Assembly (NCBI RefSeq): GCF_016860525.1
Contig: NZ_BNEA01000015.1
Location: 4,514,001-4,578,000 of the forward strand
Source of the DNA: Streptomyces rubradiris
GTDB lineage: Bacteria > Actinomycetota > Actinomycetes > Streptomycetales > Streptomycetaceae
Direction of reading: 5' to 3'
DNA: 64,000 bases
The notes below the pieces were generated by a model that searched no databases, had not been told where the DNA came from, and saw only the letters and a list, made by a program, of their open reading frames with translations. Both the position numbers and the translations under genes were made by a program. Positions 25,032 through 34,203 of the stretch are shown piece by piece; the first letter of the stretch is position 1; the number at the start of each line of letters is the position of its first letter.

Positions 25032-26603
25032 TCAGGGTTTGATGTGCAGCGCCGTGAAGCGGGGCCAGGCCGCCTTGTCTGCCCTATCTGTCTTGTCGGC
25101 CTTGTTCGTCTCGTTGCGTACCGCCAAGGACACGCCTCCGCTGGTGCGCGCCGGGTCGGGTTCCTCCGTGGCGCGGGCCACCAGCGCGTGACCGCCGTCC
25201 ACGGTGATGCGGACGCCGCCGGGGGAGACCTCCAGGTTCAGCCGGTGTTCCGCCGCCGGGGCGACTTTGCCGGTCGTGACGCGTGCCGTGCCGTCGGCCG
25301 GCCGCTCGGTCACCCGGACTCCCGCCTCCGAGACGGTGACCGTGATGGGCACCAGGCTGCCGTGCCCGACCTCCACCGACGCGCTGGTCCTCGTCCCGCT
25401 CAGCCCGGCGACGGTGGCGCTCACCCGGTAGGTGTCCCAGTCCGCCGTACCCATCGGCAGGTGGACGGCCGACACGTACGTGCCGTTCGCCACCCCCTTG
25501 CCGGTCAGCGCCGCCAGGCCGGTGCCCGACGGGCTGCCCGGGAACCGCCACTGCTCGGGGTGGCGCAGCGGCTCGGGGATCTCGGCCGGCGAGCGGGAGA
25601 CCCACTCGTTCAGCTGCTTCACGAAGGTGTTCGTGGACGTCGTCCGCACCACCTCCAGGCGCTGCACCTGCCGGGCGGCGGCCGCGCGCGGACCGGCCGG
25701 CAGGGGCCGCGAGGAGACGTTGGTCAGCGAGGCGGTGAACCGTTCCCGCAGCAGCCGTTCCAGCACGGAGGTGTTGCGGGCGGCGAGGTTGGTCGGCCCG
25801 GCCGTCTCCGAGAACGGGTAGGCGAACAGCTGGGGTGCCGGCAGGTGGTGGTCGGAGAACGCCCGCAGCGACTTGTCCAGGTCGGTGCGCACCCGGATGC
25901 GGTACTCGCTCTCGGTCTCCAGCCGTTTCTCCTTCTCCAGCCAGAGCCGGTTGGCGAGCACCGACCCCAGGTGTCCGGCGGCGTCGATCGCCGCCCGCTC
26001 GTGGCTGAGGTGCGTGTGGTCCTGGAAGTCCCAGCGTCCGGACGCCCTCATCAGGTCGATCTCGGCCCAGGACAGGTAGTACGGCCGGTGGGTGCCGACG
26101 GCGCCGGTGATCAGGAAGGACGCCGCGTGCATCTTGTGCTTGGCGAGGACCTGGTCGGCGTGCGCCCACAGACCCCGGGTGCCGTCGTCGAAGGTGAGGT
26201 AGACGGTGTGCGGCGCCGGTGTCGTGCCCGTGGCCAGGTAGCGGGTGAACTCCTCGGTGGTCAGGGAGCGGTAGCCCGCCGCCGCCAGCTTGGCGAGCTG
26301 GGTGTCCAGCTGCCGCGGGGTGAGGGTGTAGTCGTTGGTGGGCTCGGGGTTGATGTCGTGGTACGCGAGCACGATCGGCGCGCTCGCACGGGACCCGACG
26401 ATCTCCCCGGGCAGCGCGTCCGCCCCGACGCGGGGCGCGGCGGCCTGCGCGGACACCGCGCGCCGCGCGCTCTCGTAGCTCCACGCGCCGAGGAACGGCG
26501 TCACCACCACCATGGCGGCGAGGACGCCGAACGCGCTGCGGACCGCGGGGCCGAGCAGCCTGCGGCCGGTGGTGGCCGTACGGGAGTCGCCGCGCCGGCT
26601 CAC
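25032..26603 (-). CDS. Membrane-anchored polysaccharide deacetylase (CE4)
   Basis: 523 residues. GTG 26603 overlaps the stop of the small membrane gene (GTGA) and follows GGGGAGG. An N-terminal membrane helix (AFGVLAAMVVVTPFLGAWSY) is followed by a CE4 domain with LAYHDINPEP, the metal-binding YLTFDDGTRG and a DHTHLSH histidine pair. The C-terminal 200 residues look like beta-rich polysaccharide-binding domains. The layout recalls PgaB/IcaB-type enzymes that remove N-acetyl groups from extracellular glucosamine polymers. It ends a four-gene exopolysaccharide operon. Confidence 0.88.
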   Translation of the reverse strand: MSRRGDSRTATTGRRLLGPAVRSAFGVLAAMVVVTPFLGAWSYESARRAVSAQAAAPRVGADALPGEIVGSRASAPIVLAYHDINPEPTNDYTLTPRQLDTQLAKLAAAGYRSLTTEEFTRYLATGTTPAPHTVYLTFDDGTRGLWAHADQVLAKHKMHAASFLITGAVGTHRPYYLSWAEIDLMRASGRWDFQDHTHLSHERAAIDAAGHLGSVLANRLWLEKEKRLETESEYRIRVRTDLDKSLRAFSDHHLPAPQLFAYPFSETAGPTNLAARNTSVLERLLRERFTASLTNVSSRPLPAGPRAAAARQVQRLEVVRTTSTNTFVKQLNEWVSRSPAEIPEPLRHPEQWRFPGSPSGTGLAALTGKGVANGTYVSAVHLPMGTADWDTYRVSATVAGLSGTRTSASVEVGHGSLVPITVTVSEAGVRVTERPADGTARVTTGKVAPAAEHRLNLEVSPGGVRITVDGGHALVARATEEPDPARTSGGVSLAVRNETNKADKTDRADKAAWPRFTALHIKP

Positions 26604-26758
26604 CGGGAGCCTCCCCGGGTGAGGACAACGTAGTAGAGGGCGAGCACGGTGGCGGCGGAGAGTACGGCGACGGTCAGCCGGAACAGGTAGCCGATGCCCT
26701 TGCGGGCCCGGCCCCGCCGGGGCGGGTGCGGTGTCGACGGGGTTGCGGTGATGCTCAT
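26600..26758 (-). CDS. Small single-pass membrane protein of the exopolysaccharide operon
   Basis: 52 residues: a basic Pro/Arg-rich cytosolic start followed by one membrane helix (YLFRLTVAVLSAATVLALYYVVL). ATG overlaps the glycosyltransferase stop (ATGA) and its own stop overlaps the deacetylase start (GTGA). The conserved position between synthase and deacetylase suggests an accessory subunit like PgaD, though there is no detectable sequence motif. Confidence 0.75.
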   Translation of the reverse strand: MSITATPSTPHPPRRGRARKGIGYLFRLTVAVLSAATVLALYYVVLTRGGSR

Positions 26759-28233
26759 GCGGGGGTCCTCGTCCAGATTCCACGGCGGAGGGTGAGAGCG
26801 GCGTACGGCAGCAGCCACGCCAGGACACAGCAGGACAGCAGGCTCATCAGGGGCCGGTAGCGCCAGCGCCTGTCGCCCGGGTTGTCGAACCGGAACGCCA
26901 GGCCCCAGATGCTGCCCTTGAGCAGCATCCCGGCCACGTAGAGCGCGGTGAGCCCGGCCGTCCAGTGCAGCGGGGCCCACACCAGGTGCAGGAAGACCAG
27001 GGCGGGGGCGGCCAGCACCCACAGGGCGTGGCCGTAGTAGAGCAGGGCCGGGACCGGCCCCCGGCGCCACATGAAGCCGCCGGTGAAGAACAGGTTGCGG
27101 ATGAAGCTCTTCTTCCAGCGGACCTGCTGGTGGAGGAAGGGGCGCCAGTGGGCGGGCACGTTGGTCCACACCCGGGCGGACTTGGTGTAGCCCACCAGCC
27201 AGCGCCGCTCCGGGTGGTCCTGTCCGGCGACGAACGGCGAGCCGGCGTGCCGTTGTTTCAGGGCGCGTCCGCGCCAAACCTGGCCGAGCACGTACCCGGT
27301 CAGCTGCCGGTCGGTGGCGAACCGGAACGGGGCGCCCGCGAACCGGTCCTCCGCCCAGGCGGGCAGGTAGTTGTAGACGGCCTCGCGCCGGAACGCGGCC
27401 AGCGGACCGGAGACGCAGGTGACCGCCCCGTACGCGGCCTCGGCCGCCTTGGCGATGCGGAACTGTCCCTCGTACCAGACGTCCTGGACGCGGGTCAGCG
27501 TGCTCTGGTGCGGGTTGAGGGCGCGGCAGTGCCCGCTGACCGCGCCCAGGTCGGGGTGGCGGACCATGGCCCGTACGCACTGCCGGATCGCGTCCGGGGC
27601 GAGGACGCAGTCGGAGTCGGTGAACATCAGGATGTCGCCGTCGGCCAGCGCGCAGGCGCGCACCAGGGCGGCCTTCTTGCCGATGTTGCGGTCCAGCCGG
27701 ATGACGGTGATGCCGAGTTCGTCCGCGAGGCCGTCGAGGACCGCGCCGGTGCCGTCCTGGGAGCCGTCGTCGACGACGATGATCTGGAGGTCGGGGTAGT
27801 CGGAGGCGGCCATGGAGCGGACGCAGGCCCCGACGTTGCCGACCTCGTCCTTGACCGCGAGCAGGAAGCTGACCTTGGGCCGTTCCGGCAGTGCCGGGAA
27901 CGTCTCGTGGCCCGGGGCCCGGCGGCGCAGGGTGCGTACGGCCGGGTCGTCGTACTGGGTGTAGGCGAGGTAGAGCAGGCCGGCCGTGCCGGTCAGCACC
28001 GCCAGGCCGTAGCAGGTGATCAGGCTGGGCTCGTACGGCAGCCGGACCGAGCGCCGGGCGATCAGCAGCAGTAGCGGCAGCAGCGCGATCAGGCCGAACA
28101 GCCGTACCAGGGCGGCCCGTTCGCGCGGGGCCATCGTCTCCAGTGCACCGCCCAGGAGGGCCCGCAGCCGGCGGCGGAGGGGGGAGCCGGCCGCGGCGGA
28201 CGCTGTGGGCGGGGTGTCGAGTACGGCGCTCAC
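26755..28233 (-). CDS. Processive GT2 glycosyltransferase, hyaluronan/chitin-synthase-like
   Basis: 492 residues from GTG 28233, which overlaps the dehydrogenase stop (GTGA). Two membrane helices lie before the catalytic domain (about 55-115) and several after it (from about 395). Catalytic motifs: DDGSQDGT (about 157), FTDSD (about 204), TDRQLT (about 304) and QQVRW (about 372), the pattern of processive synthases of the NodC/HAS group that both polymerise and extrude the chain. With a UDP-hexosamine dehydrogenase and a deacetylase beside it, the product is probably an aminosugar polymer, possibly with uronic acid. Confidence 0.88.
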   Translation of the reverse strand: MSAVLDTPPTASAAAGSPLRRRLRALLGGALETMAPRERAALVRLFGLIALLPLLLLIARRSVRLPYEPSLITCYGLAVLTGTAGLLYLAYTQYDDPAVRTLRRRAPGHETFPALPERPKVSFLLAVKDEVGNVGACVRSMAASDYPDLQIIVVDDGSQDGTGAVLDGLADELGITVIRLDRNIGKKAALVRACALADGDILMFTDSDCVLAPDAIRQCVRAMVRHPDLGAVSGHCRALNPHQSTLTRVQDVWYEGQFRIAKAAEAAYGAVTCVSGPLAAFRREAVYNYLPAWAEDRFAGAPFRFATDRQLTGYVLGQVWRGRALKQRHAGSPFVAGQDHPERRWLVGYTKSARVWTNVPAHWRPFLHQQVRWKKSFIRNLFFTGGFMWRRGPVPALLYYGHALWVLAAPALVFLHLVWAPLHWTAGLTALYVAGMLLKGSIWGLAFRFDNPGDRRWRYRPLMSLLSCCVLAWLLPYAALTLRRGIWTRTPA

Positions 28234-29603
28234 CGGACCGCGGCGGGGGCAGCGGTCCGGATGCGGTGCCGGGTGTCCAGCACCCGCGGCACCGCGTCCA
28301 GCCAGCCGAGGTCGGTGCCGGGGTGCACGGTGTGCACGATCACCAGGTCCCATGCCTCCTCGTGCGGGTCCGCCACGGACCGCAGCTCCCGGCCGTCCAC
28401 GGTCAGGCGGGGCACGTGGCAGTCGCTGTAGCGGGCGTCGGCACCCTGCTCGGCGAGCAGGGCGAGCAGCCGCAGCGCCGGGCTCTCCCGCATGTCGGAC
28501 ACGCCCGGCTTGTAGGCGGCCCCGAGGACCAGGACGCGGGCGCCGTCGAGCGGGCGGCCGTCGGCGCGCAGCCGCTCGGCGGCCTGCGCGGCGATCCGCG
28601 CGGGACGCTCGCGCAGGGCGGTCATGGCGCAGCTCAGCACCGGGGCGGTCGGTCCGCCGGGGGGCAGCTGGTGCAGCAGGTAGTACGGGTCGCAGGGGAT
28701 GCAGTGGCCACCGGCCCCGGGGCCCGGGTAGAACGGCATGAAGCCGTACGGCTTGGTGGCGGCGGCGTCGATGACCTCGACGGGCGCCAGGCCGAGGTGC
28801 GCGCAGGCATCCGACAGTTCGTTGGCGAGGGCGATGTTGACCGCGCGGAAGATGTTCTCCCAGAGCTTGGCCATCTCGGCGGTCTCCGGGTCGGGCACCT
28901 GGTGGATGCGCGAGGCGGTGGGCCGCAGCACGAAGGCGGCGGCCCGGGAGCTGACCGGTCCGGCGCCGCCGACGATCCGCGGGGTGGTCTCCGGGGTGTG
29001 GTGTTCGTTGCCCGGGTCGATGCGCTCGGGGGCGAAGGCGACGAGGACGTCCTGCTCGGCGGTCAGGCCGCGGGCGGCGAGCGGGGCCAGCAGCAGGTCC
29101 CGGGTGGTGCCGACGTGGCTGGTGGAGGTCAGCACGATCAGCTGGCCCGGTACGGCCCGTTCGACCACGGTGGCGCAGGCGGCGCGCAGGGCGCGCAGGT
29201 CGGGCCGGTGGTCCTCGGTGATCGGGGTCGGTACGCAGACGATGACGGCGTCCGCGCGGGGCAGGGTGCCGGTGTCCGTGGTGAGCAGGAGGTCGCCGGT
29301 GTTCTGGGTGCAGGCCAGGGCGGCGTGCTGGGCCGGGAGCAGGTCGACGTCCCCGGTGCGGATGTCCGCCAGCCGCTGTTCGCTGATGTCGACGCCGAGG
29401 ACGGTGGCGCCGGCGTCCAGCAGGCCGAGGGCGGTGGGCAGGCCGACGTAGCCGAGGCCGACGACCGCGACGGTCAGTCCGCGCAGGGGAGTGGGGGTGT
29501 GCTCGCCGGCCGCGTCGAGGCGGTCGGTCCACCGCGTGACTCCGGGGCCGGCGACGGGCGCCCAGGTCACTCCCACGCTGGCATTGTGTTGCGTAATAGT
29601 CAC
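28230..29603 (-). CDS. UDP-N-acetylhexosamine 6-dehydrogenase (nucleotide-sugar dehydrogenase)
   Basis: 457 residues, GTG start without a clear ribosome-binding site. The NAD-binding VAVVGLGYVGLPTALGL motif is at about residue 44, TSTSHVGTTRDL and FAPERIDPG follow, and the catalytic cysteine lies in GAGGHCIPCDPYYL. That GGHCIP form is typical of UDP-GlcNAc/UDP-ManNAc dehydrogenases rather than UDP-glucose dehydrogenases (GGSCFPKD). It would supply an aminouronic acid donor. First gene of the four-gene operon. Confidence 0.88.
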   Translation of the reverse strand: MTITQHNASVGVTWAPVAGPGVTRWTDRLDAAGEHTPTPLRGLTVAVVGLGYVGLPTALGLLDAGATVLGVDISEQRLADIRTGDVDLLPAQHAALACTQNTGDLLLTTDTGTLPRADAVIVCVPTPITEDHRPDLRALRAACATVVERAVPGQLIVLTSTSHVGTTRDLLLAPLAARGLTAEQDVLVAFAPERIDPGNEHHTPETTPRIVGGAGPVSSRAAAFVLRPTASRIHQVPDPETAEMAKLWENIFRAVNIALANELSDACAHLGLAPVEVIDAAATKPYGFMPFYPGPGAGGHCIPCDPYYLLHQLPPGGPTAPVLSCAMTALRERPARIAAQAAERLRADGRPLDGARVLVLGAAYKPGVSDMRESPALRLLALLAEQGADARYSDCHVPRLTVDGRELRSVADPHEEAWDLVIVHTVHPGTDLGWLDAVPRVLDTRHRIRTAAPAAVR

Positions 29604-29821
29604 GCCGTGTTATTTAAGGCTGGTAGGTCGATCTTTCCGGCGGCGCGACAGGGAAGTGCGGGCAATTCACCCGGTTGTCGGCGAGCGGGGCGTATGGCGC
29701 GGTTCACACGGTCGTGCGGGGCGGCCCGGGAATGGGAGCCGGGGTTCCGGCATTACTTAAAGTGCTGCAACAATGCAGCCGCACATACCAGCTGGTCGCC
29801 CCTGGATGGCTAGGAGCCCCC
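29604..29821. promoter_or_regulatory. Divergent promoter region (exopolysaccharide operon / OYE gene)
   Basis: 218 bases with unusually AT-rich stretches (TTATTTAAGG near 29610, CATTACTTAAAG near 29750) and a small GCTGC/GCAGC inverted repeat just before the OYE leader. It must hold promoters in both directions; I cannot assign hexamers with confidence. Confidence 0.45.
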
Positions 29822-30949
29822 ATGACCACCTTCACGCCCGCCGCCTCCCGCGCGGCCCGCGTCCTGTCCCGCCCGGTCCGGCTGAACGGCCTCACCGTCC
29901 CGAACCGGATCGTGATGGCCCCGATGACCCGGAAGTTCTCCCCGGGCGGCATCCCCGGCGAGGACGTGCGCTCGTACTACGCGCGCCGTGCCGCCGCGGG
30001 CGTCGGCCTCATCGTCACCGAGGGCACCTACGTCGGCCACGAGTCGGCCGGCGAGAGCAGCCGCGTCCCGCTGTTCCACGGCGAGGAGCAACTGGCGGGC
30101 TGGGCGAAGGTCGCCGAGGAGGTGCACGCGGCGGGCGGCGCCATCGTCCCGCAGCTGTGGCACATCGGCATGGTCCGCAAGCAGGGCCAGCGGCCCTACC
30201 CGGACGCCCCCGCCATCGGCCCCTCCGGCCTGGTCACCGCGGGCGCGGAGCCCACGGGTGCGACGATGACGCAGCAGGACATCGACGACGTCATCGGCGC
30301 CTTCGCGCGGGCCGCGGCCGACGCCGAGCGCATCGGCTTCGACGGCGTGGAGATCCACGGCGCCCACGGCTACCTGCTGGACCAGTTCCTGTGGGCGGGC
30401 ACCAACCGCCGTACCGACGCCTACGGCGGCGACGCGGTGGCCCGCACCCGGTTCGCGGCCGAGGTCGTCGCCGCGGTCCGCGCGGCGGTCTCCCCCGAGT
30501 TCCCGGTCATCTTCCGCTACTCGCAGTGGAAGCAGCAGGACTACACCGCCCGCCTCGCCGAGACCCCCGGCGAGCTGGAGGCCATCCTCACCCCGCTCGC
30601 CGAGGCCGGTGTCGACGTCTTCCACGCCTCCACCCGCCGCTACTGGCAGCCCGAGTTCGACGGCTCCGACCTGAACCTGGCCGGCTGGACCAAGAAGCTC
30701 ACCGGCAAGCAGGTCATCACGGTCGGCTCCGTCGGCCTCGACGGCGACTTCATCAACGCCTTCCAGGGCGAGAGTTCCTCGGTCAAGGGCATCGACAACC
30801 TCCTGGACCGCCTGGAAGCCGACGAATTCGACCTGGTGGCCGTCGGCCGCGCGCTGCTCCAGGACCCCGAGTGGGCGGCCAAGATCCTCACCGACCGCTT
30901 CGACGAGCTGAAGCCCTACGACCCGTCGGCCCTGGCCACCCTCAGCTGA
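29822..30949 (+). CDS. NADH:flavin oxidoreductase (Old Yellow Enzyme family)
   Basis: 375 residues, ATG with AGGAG upstream. A TIM-barrel FMN enzyme: LNGLTVPNRIVMAPMTR start, PQLWHIG, the EIHGAHGYLLDQFL active-site His/Tyr segment, NRRTDAYGGD, and VAVGRALLQDPEW phosphate-binding end. OYEs reduce activated C=C bonds with NAD(P)H. No Fe-S cysteine domain follows, so it belongs to the short classical group. The physiological substrate is not apparent. Confidence 0.93.
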   Translation: MTTFTPAASRAARVLSRPVRLNGLTVPNRIVMAPMTRKFSPGGIPGEDVRSYYARRAAAGVGLIVTEGTYVGHESAGESSRVPLFHGEEQLAGWAKVAEEVHAAGGAIVPQLWHIGMVRKQGQRPYPDAPAIGPSGLVTAGAEPTGATMTQQDIDDVIGAFARAAADAERIGFDGVEIHGAHGYLLDQFLWAGTNRRTDAYGGDAVARTRFAAEVVAAVRAAVSPEFPVIFRYSQWKQQDYTARLAETPGELEAILTPLAEAGVDVFHASTRRYWQPEFDGSDLNLAGWTKKLTGKQVITVGSVGLDGDFINAFQGESSSVKGIDNLLDRLEADEFDLVAVGRALLQDPEWAAKILTDRFDELKPYDPSALATLS

Positions 30950-30970
30950 GCCACCCGAGTCGAACCGCCG

Positions 30971-31543
30971 CTACAGATTGCCCAGCGGCTCGATGTCGAC
31001 CCGCATCGGCGTCCCCCACACCCGCAGCACCTCGTAGTCGGTGAACTCGTGGACGAGCCGGTACGCCATGGCGGGCCGGGAGCCGCGCCGCTGGGCCGCG
31101 AGATAGGCCTCCGCCTCCCGCCGGTCCCGGCGGGGCGTGCCGCACAGCTGCCACTCCTGCCCGTTCCACAGCTCCGGCAGCCACCGCTGCTGGGCCTGCG
31201 GACGGTCCCCGCGCACGCCGTACCGGGAGGGCGCGGTGGGAGCGGGCTCCGCCGGGCGCGGCCGGGAGCCCTGGTACTCCGAGCGGCGCGCGGCCCGGCG
31301 CCGGGTCTCGCACAACAGGCACAGGTCGGGGGCGCTCTCGTCCACGGGACCCTGCGGATGCTCGGGACAGCGGGTGGCCGGTGCCCCCGTGGTCACGCTG
31401 TCCTCCAGCAGGTCCAGGGCGCGCCGCAGGTCGTCCTTGATCTCGTGCAGCCGGGCGTCCGGCGTGTCGGCGGTCAGGGCCTCGCCGTGCTCCCCGAGCA
31501 GCCGGAGAGCCCGTCCGAGGGCGGTGAGCTGGGCGTGGTTCAT
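30971..31543 (-). CDS. Unknown protein with Cys pairs
   Basis: 190 residues from ATG 31543; ATG 31570 is an alternative. An N-terminal helical region (about 1-50) is followed by cysteines in TRCPEHPQGP and LCLLCETRRRAARR, which may form a zinc knuckle. The C-terminal part (WLPELWNGQEWQLCGTP, YRLVHEFTDYEVLRVWG) is compact and Trp-rich. I recognise no family. It is convergent with the OYE gene and divergent from the methyltransferase gene. Confidence 0.7.
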   Translation of the reverse strand: MNHAQLTALGRALRLLGEHGEALTADTPDARLHEIKDDLRRALDLLEDSVTTGAPATRCPEHPQGPVDESAPDLCLLCETRRRAARRSEYQGSRPRPAEPAPTAPSRYGVRGDRPQAQQRWLPELWNGQEWQLCGTPRRDRREAEAYLAAQRRGSRPAMAYRLVHEFTDYEVLRVWGTPMRVDIEPLGNL

Positions 31544-31618
31544 ATCGGTCGGTCGCCTCCTCGCCTCCATGGTGCCCTGGCCCGCGGCGGAGGCGCGGAC
31601 CGTGGTGGAGTGGACGCC

Positions 31619-32296
31619 ATGACGACGCGCCGTGCGGGCCGCCTGCCGGAAGCCCTCCACCGCTTCAACGCGGCCCACCCCTGGGACCACAACGCCCACT
31701 ACCACCCCTGGCTGTTACGGCGGTTGCCCCGCCGCTTCGGCACCGCGCTGGACGTGGGCTGCGGCAGCGGGGAGCTGGCGCGGCTGCTCGCCCGGCGCGC
31801 CCGGGAGGTGCACGCCGTGGACTGCGACGCCGGAATCCTGGACCGGGCCCGGGAGTCGACGCCCGGCGGCGCACCCGTCGCCTACCGCCTCGCCGACGCC
31901 TCCCGGCACCTTCCCGACGGACCCTACGACGTGATCACCTGCGTCGCCGTGCTCCACCACCTGCCCCTCGCCGAGACCCTCACCCGCTTCCGGGACCGGC
32001 TCGCGCCCGGCGGCACGCTCGTCGTCGTCGGCTGCGCGCGGGCGGCCGGCCCGCTGGACCACGCGCTCGGGCTGGTCGCCGTACCGCTCAACGCGCTGAC
32101 GGGCTGGGCGAAGAACCGCGGCCGGCCGGCCCCGCGGCGGCCCCTGTCCATGACGGCCCCCACCCGGGACCCGCGGGAGACCTACGCCGAGATCTCCCGC
32201 ACGGCCCGCCGTCTCCTGCCCGGCGCCCGGCTGCGGCGCCGGCTGTTCTGGCGCTACACGCTGGTGTGGCGGGCGCCCTCGGGCCGGCGGCCCTGA
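31619..32296 (+). CDS. Class I SAM-dependent methyltransferase
   Basis: 225 residues, ATG preceded by GGAG. The SAM-binding LDVGCGSGELARLLA motif (about 43-57), VDCDAGILDRAR acidic loop and VAVLHHLPL motif mark a small-molecule methyltransferase. The C-terminal portion is basic. The substrate is unknown; neighbours give no pathway hint. Confidence 0.88.
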   Translation: MTTRRAGRLPEALHRFNAAHPWDHNAHYHPWLLRRLPRRFGTALDVGCGSGELARLLARRAREVHAVDCDAGILDRARESTPGGAPVAYRLADASRHLPDGPYDVITCVAVLHHLPLAETLTRFRDRLAPGGTLVVVGCARAAGPLDHALGLVAVPLNALTGWAKNRGRPAPRRPLSMTAPTRDPRETYAEISRTARRLLPGARLRRRLFWRYTLVWRAPSGRRP

Positions 32297-32309
32297 GGGC
32301 GAGGGCGCG

Positions 32310-33233
32310 TCAGCCGGAGGCGTGGGCCAGGGCGGCGCGCAGGTGACCGCCCGACTCCTCCAGCAGCCGGGCCGCCGTCGGGCCGTCGACGCCGGCGAGC
32401 AGCGCCAGGATCGCGTGTTTCACCTCGCCGCCGGTCGCCGTGAGGGCCTGGTCGATCTCGGTGTCCCCGGCGCCCGTGGCCAGGGCGACGATCCGGTGCG
32501 AGCGGGCCCGGAGCTTGGCGTTGGAGGCGCGCACGTCGACCATCAGGTTCCCGTACGTCTTGCCGAGCCGGATCATCGTGATCGTCGACAGCATGTTCAG
32601 CACCAGCTTCTGGGCCGTGCCCGCCTTCAGCCGGGTGGAGCCGGTGATCAGCTCCGGGCCGACGACCACCTCGATGCGGTGCTCGGCGGCGGCGCCCAGC
32701 GCGCTGTGCTCGTTGCAGGCCAGGCCGACGGTCAGCGCGCCGAGCGCGCGGGCGTGCTCGACGGCTCCGACGGCGTACGGGGTGCGGCCGGAGGCTGAGA
32801 CGCCCACCACGCTGTCGTCCGGGGTGATCTTCAGCGCGTCCAGGTCCCGGTGGGCCAGCTCGGCGGAGTCCTCCGCGCCCTCCACGGAGGTGACCATCGC
32901 CGCGGGGCCGCCCGCGATCAGGCCCACGACCTGGTCCGGGTCGGTGTTGAAGGTGGGCGGGCACTCGGAGGCGTCCAGCACGCCCAGCCGCCCGGCGGTG
33001 CCGGCCCCGGCGTAGACGAGCCGGCCGCCGCGGGCCATGCGCTCGGCCACGGCGTCGACGACGGCGGCGATCCGGGGCAGCTGTCCGGCCACGGCGCCGG
33101 GCACGCCCGCGTCCTCGCCGTTCATCAGCCGGGCGATCTCCAGGGTGGGCAGCTGATCGATGCCGGCCAGCTCGGGCCGGAAGGCCTCGGTGGTCAGGGA
33201 GGCCAGCTGACTGCGCAGGTCGTGAGAGGTCAT
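32310..33233 (-). CDS. murQ: N-acetylmuramic acid 6-phosphate etherase MurQ
   Basis: 307 residues with a SIS fold: VYAGAGTAGRLGVLDASE, the VSASGRTPYAVGAV phosphosugar loop and ITGSTRLKAGTAQKLVLN, the MurQ signature. It splits MurNAc-6-phosphate into GlcNAc-6-phosphate and lactate, feeding nagA. The RpiR regulator lies 46 bp upstream on the same strand. No murP transporter is adjacent, so uptake genes are elsewhere. Confidence 0.95.
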   Translation of the reverse strand: MTSHDLRSQLASLTTEAFRPELAGIDQLPTLEIARLMNGEDAGVPGAVAGQLPRIAAVVDAVAERMARGGRLVYAGAGTAGRLGVLDASECPPTFNTDPDQVVGLIAGGPAAMVTSVEGAEDSAELAHRDLDALKITPDDSVVGVSASGRTPYAVGAVEHARALGALTVGLACNEHSALGAAAEHRIEVVVGPELITGSTRLKAGTAQKLVLNMLSTITMIRLGKTYGNLMVDVRASNAKLRARSHRIVALATGAGDTEIDQALTATGGEVKHAILALLAGVDGPTAARLLEESGGHLRAALAHASG

Positions 33234-33279
33234 AAGGGGGGTGGCTCTCTCCGGTACGGGGACGTGCTGTCCCTACGGT

Positions 33280-34185
33280 CTATCGCGAAGCGCTCCGGTG
33301 CCGGTGCGCCAGCGCCTCGTAGGACGCGGCCAGCGCCGGTGCCGCCGTCTCGTACGTCCGCTGCGCCACCCCGACGAACAGACAGTCCACCACCAGCAAC
33401 TGACTGGTCCGGGAGGACATCGCGGCGGGCCGCAGCTCGGTCTCCCGCGAGGTCGACGTGGTCAGCACGAGATCGGCGTACTGGGTGACCGGCGAGTCCG
33501 GCCGCCCGGTGACCGCCACCGTCGTCGCCCCGTGCTCGAAGGCGACCCGCAGCGGCTCGATGACGTCCCCCGTCGTCCCGGAATGCGTGATCGCGATCGC
33601 CACATCACCCGAACGGAGCTGCACGGCGTTGGTCACCGCCAGATGCGGATCGCTGTGCGCGTGGGCTATGAGACCTATCCGCAGCAGCTTCTGGGTGAGG
33701 TCCTGGGCGACCAGCCCGGACGCGCCCACGCCGTACACGTCGGTGCGCCGGGCCGCGACCAGCGCGGTGACGGCCGCCCCGAGCTGCCCGGTGTCGAGTC
33801 CGGCGGCCGTGTCGGCGAGGGTCTGCTGCTCCTCGTAGGCCAGCTTGGCGACGACGTCGTCCAGGGAGTCGTCCACCGCGATGTCGGTGGTGATCGCGGG
33901 TGCGCGGCCGGACTGCTGCTGGGCGGCGAGTCCGGCGAGGGCGAGCCGCAGGTCCCGGTAGCCGGGGTAGCCCAGCAGCCGGGCGGTGCGCACGACGGTG
34001 GCCTCGCTGGTGCCGGTGAGTTCGGCGAGGCCGGTGACCGTGAGGGCGGCACAGCCGGCCGGGTCGTTGGCGACGGCCTCGGCGACCCGCTGCATGGAAC
34101 GGGTCATGGACGGGGCGAGCGTGCGCACCTTCGCGGCGAGGGAGCCGACCGGACTGCCGAAAGTTTCCTTCACGTCCTGGGTCAC
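33280..34185 (-). CDS. RpiR-family regulator (MurR-like)
   Basis: About 301 residues; GTG 34185 is taken, GTG 34173 is a close alternative with CAGGA upstream. The N-terminal RpiR helix-turn-helix (VTGLAELTGTSEATVVRTARLLGYPGYRDLRLAL) precedes a SIS domain (VYGVGASGLVAQDLTQKL, ITHSGTTGDVIEPL, VAVTGRPDSPV). Such proteins sense MurNAc-6-phosphate or related sugar phosphates and control murQ, which lies directly downstream. Confidence 0.9.
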   Translation of the reverse strand: MTQDVKETFGSPVGSLAAKVRTLAPSMTRSMQRVAEAVANDPAGCAALTVTGLAELTGTSEATVVRTARLLGYPGYRDLRLALAGLAAQQQSGRAPAITTDIAVDDSLDDVVAKLAYEEQQTLADTAAGLDTGQLGAAVTALVAARRTDVYGVGASGLVAQDLTQKLLRIGLIAHAHSDPHLAVTNAVQLRSGDVAIAITHSGTTGDVIEPLRVAFEHGATTVAVTGRPDSPVTQYADLVLTTSTSRETELRPAAMSSRTSQLLVVDCLFVGVAQRTYETAAPALAASYEALAHRHRSASR

Positions 34186-34186
34186 A

Positions 34187-34203
34187 GATGAAAGATATTT
34201 TCG
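34187..34203. promoter_or_regulatory. Possible operator of the RpiR regulator
   Basis: TGAAAGATATTTTCGG holds a GAAA-N5-TTTC inverted repeat directly before the rpiR-like start, in the 55-bp gap shared with the divergent gene. An autoregulatory site is likely in such a position, but the match rests on short arms. Confidence 0.4.

Noticed and set aside
28143..29813. Plus-strand frame antisense to the nucleotide-sugar dehydrogenase.
   Set aside because: The minus-strand protein has complete catalytic motifs and operon overlaps; the antisense product is low-complexity Val/Gly/Ala/Arg.
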